Shown piece after piece: positions 63,963 to 64,000 of a stretch of 64,000 nt of DNA. A model generated the notes under the pieces. The model was not told the origin of the DNA and searched no databases. It saw only the letters and a list, made by a program, of their open reading frames with translations. The stretch comes from Berghia stephanieae. Its lineage: Eukaryota; Mollusca; Gastropoda; Nudibranchia; Aeolidiidae. A program made the position numbers and the translations under genes. The DNA lies in contig CM067443.1 in NCBI GenBank assembly GCA_034508935.3, forward strand, positions 127,478,349 through 127,542,348, written 5' to 3'. Numbering within the stretch: the first letter of the stretch is position 1; every line of letters begins with the position of its first letter.

Positions 63963-64000
63963 GTAAGACATTTTTATGTTATCAATTATTGTCCAGATTT

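Overview
The window is metazoan nuclear DNA. Genes have many small GT-AG exons, introns are large and AT-rich, and the genes seen (a purine-salvage HPRT and a Tudor-domain piRNA-type protein) are animal families. Long pure G or C runs, dense microsatellites, RTE-type LINEs and tRNA-derived SINEs fit a marine invertebrate. Nothing in the sequence fixes the phylum. I saw no bacterial features, no CRISPR array, no rRNA, no standalone tRNA gene, and no retrovirus, LTR element or Polinton.

Layout. 1-4464: repeats, including a short foldback transposon with an 8-bp target duplication, a SINE, and an RTE-type LINE 3' end. 4465-21627 (+): an HPRT gene in seven recognised coding exons; only the short first coding exon is missing. 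Its introns hold two minisatellites, LINE fragments, a SINE, retroposons and MITEs. 21829-33250: almost entirely repeats, namely a Tc1/mariner-like MITE, a cluster of about 520-bp retroposons, and a 77-bp higher-order minisatellite that preserves a SINE and a MITE with readable target duplications. 34711-40575 (-): two phase-compatible exons of a small single-pass membrane protein with a cytoplasmic PPPY motif. 37111-50262: a 13-kb inverted duplication with arms of 2.5 and 5.4 kb. The right arm carries two LINE fragments that the left arm lacks, and one of the two host exons lies in the loop. 51654 to the window end (+): the first ten recognised exons (471 codons) of a TDRD12-like gene, continuing past the window.

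The genes have no evident functional link. HPRT is a housekeeping salvage enzyme, TDRD12-type proteins act in germline piRNA biology, and the membrane protein is unassigned. The most informative parts are the mobile and repeat structures: a retroposon family with a fixed 5' end, an unrecognised head and a 3' hairpin whose stem co-varies with that of a second family; a composite repeat of trinucleotide array plus 100-bp palindrome plus conserved tail; and the large palindrome built from two copies of that composite repeat.
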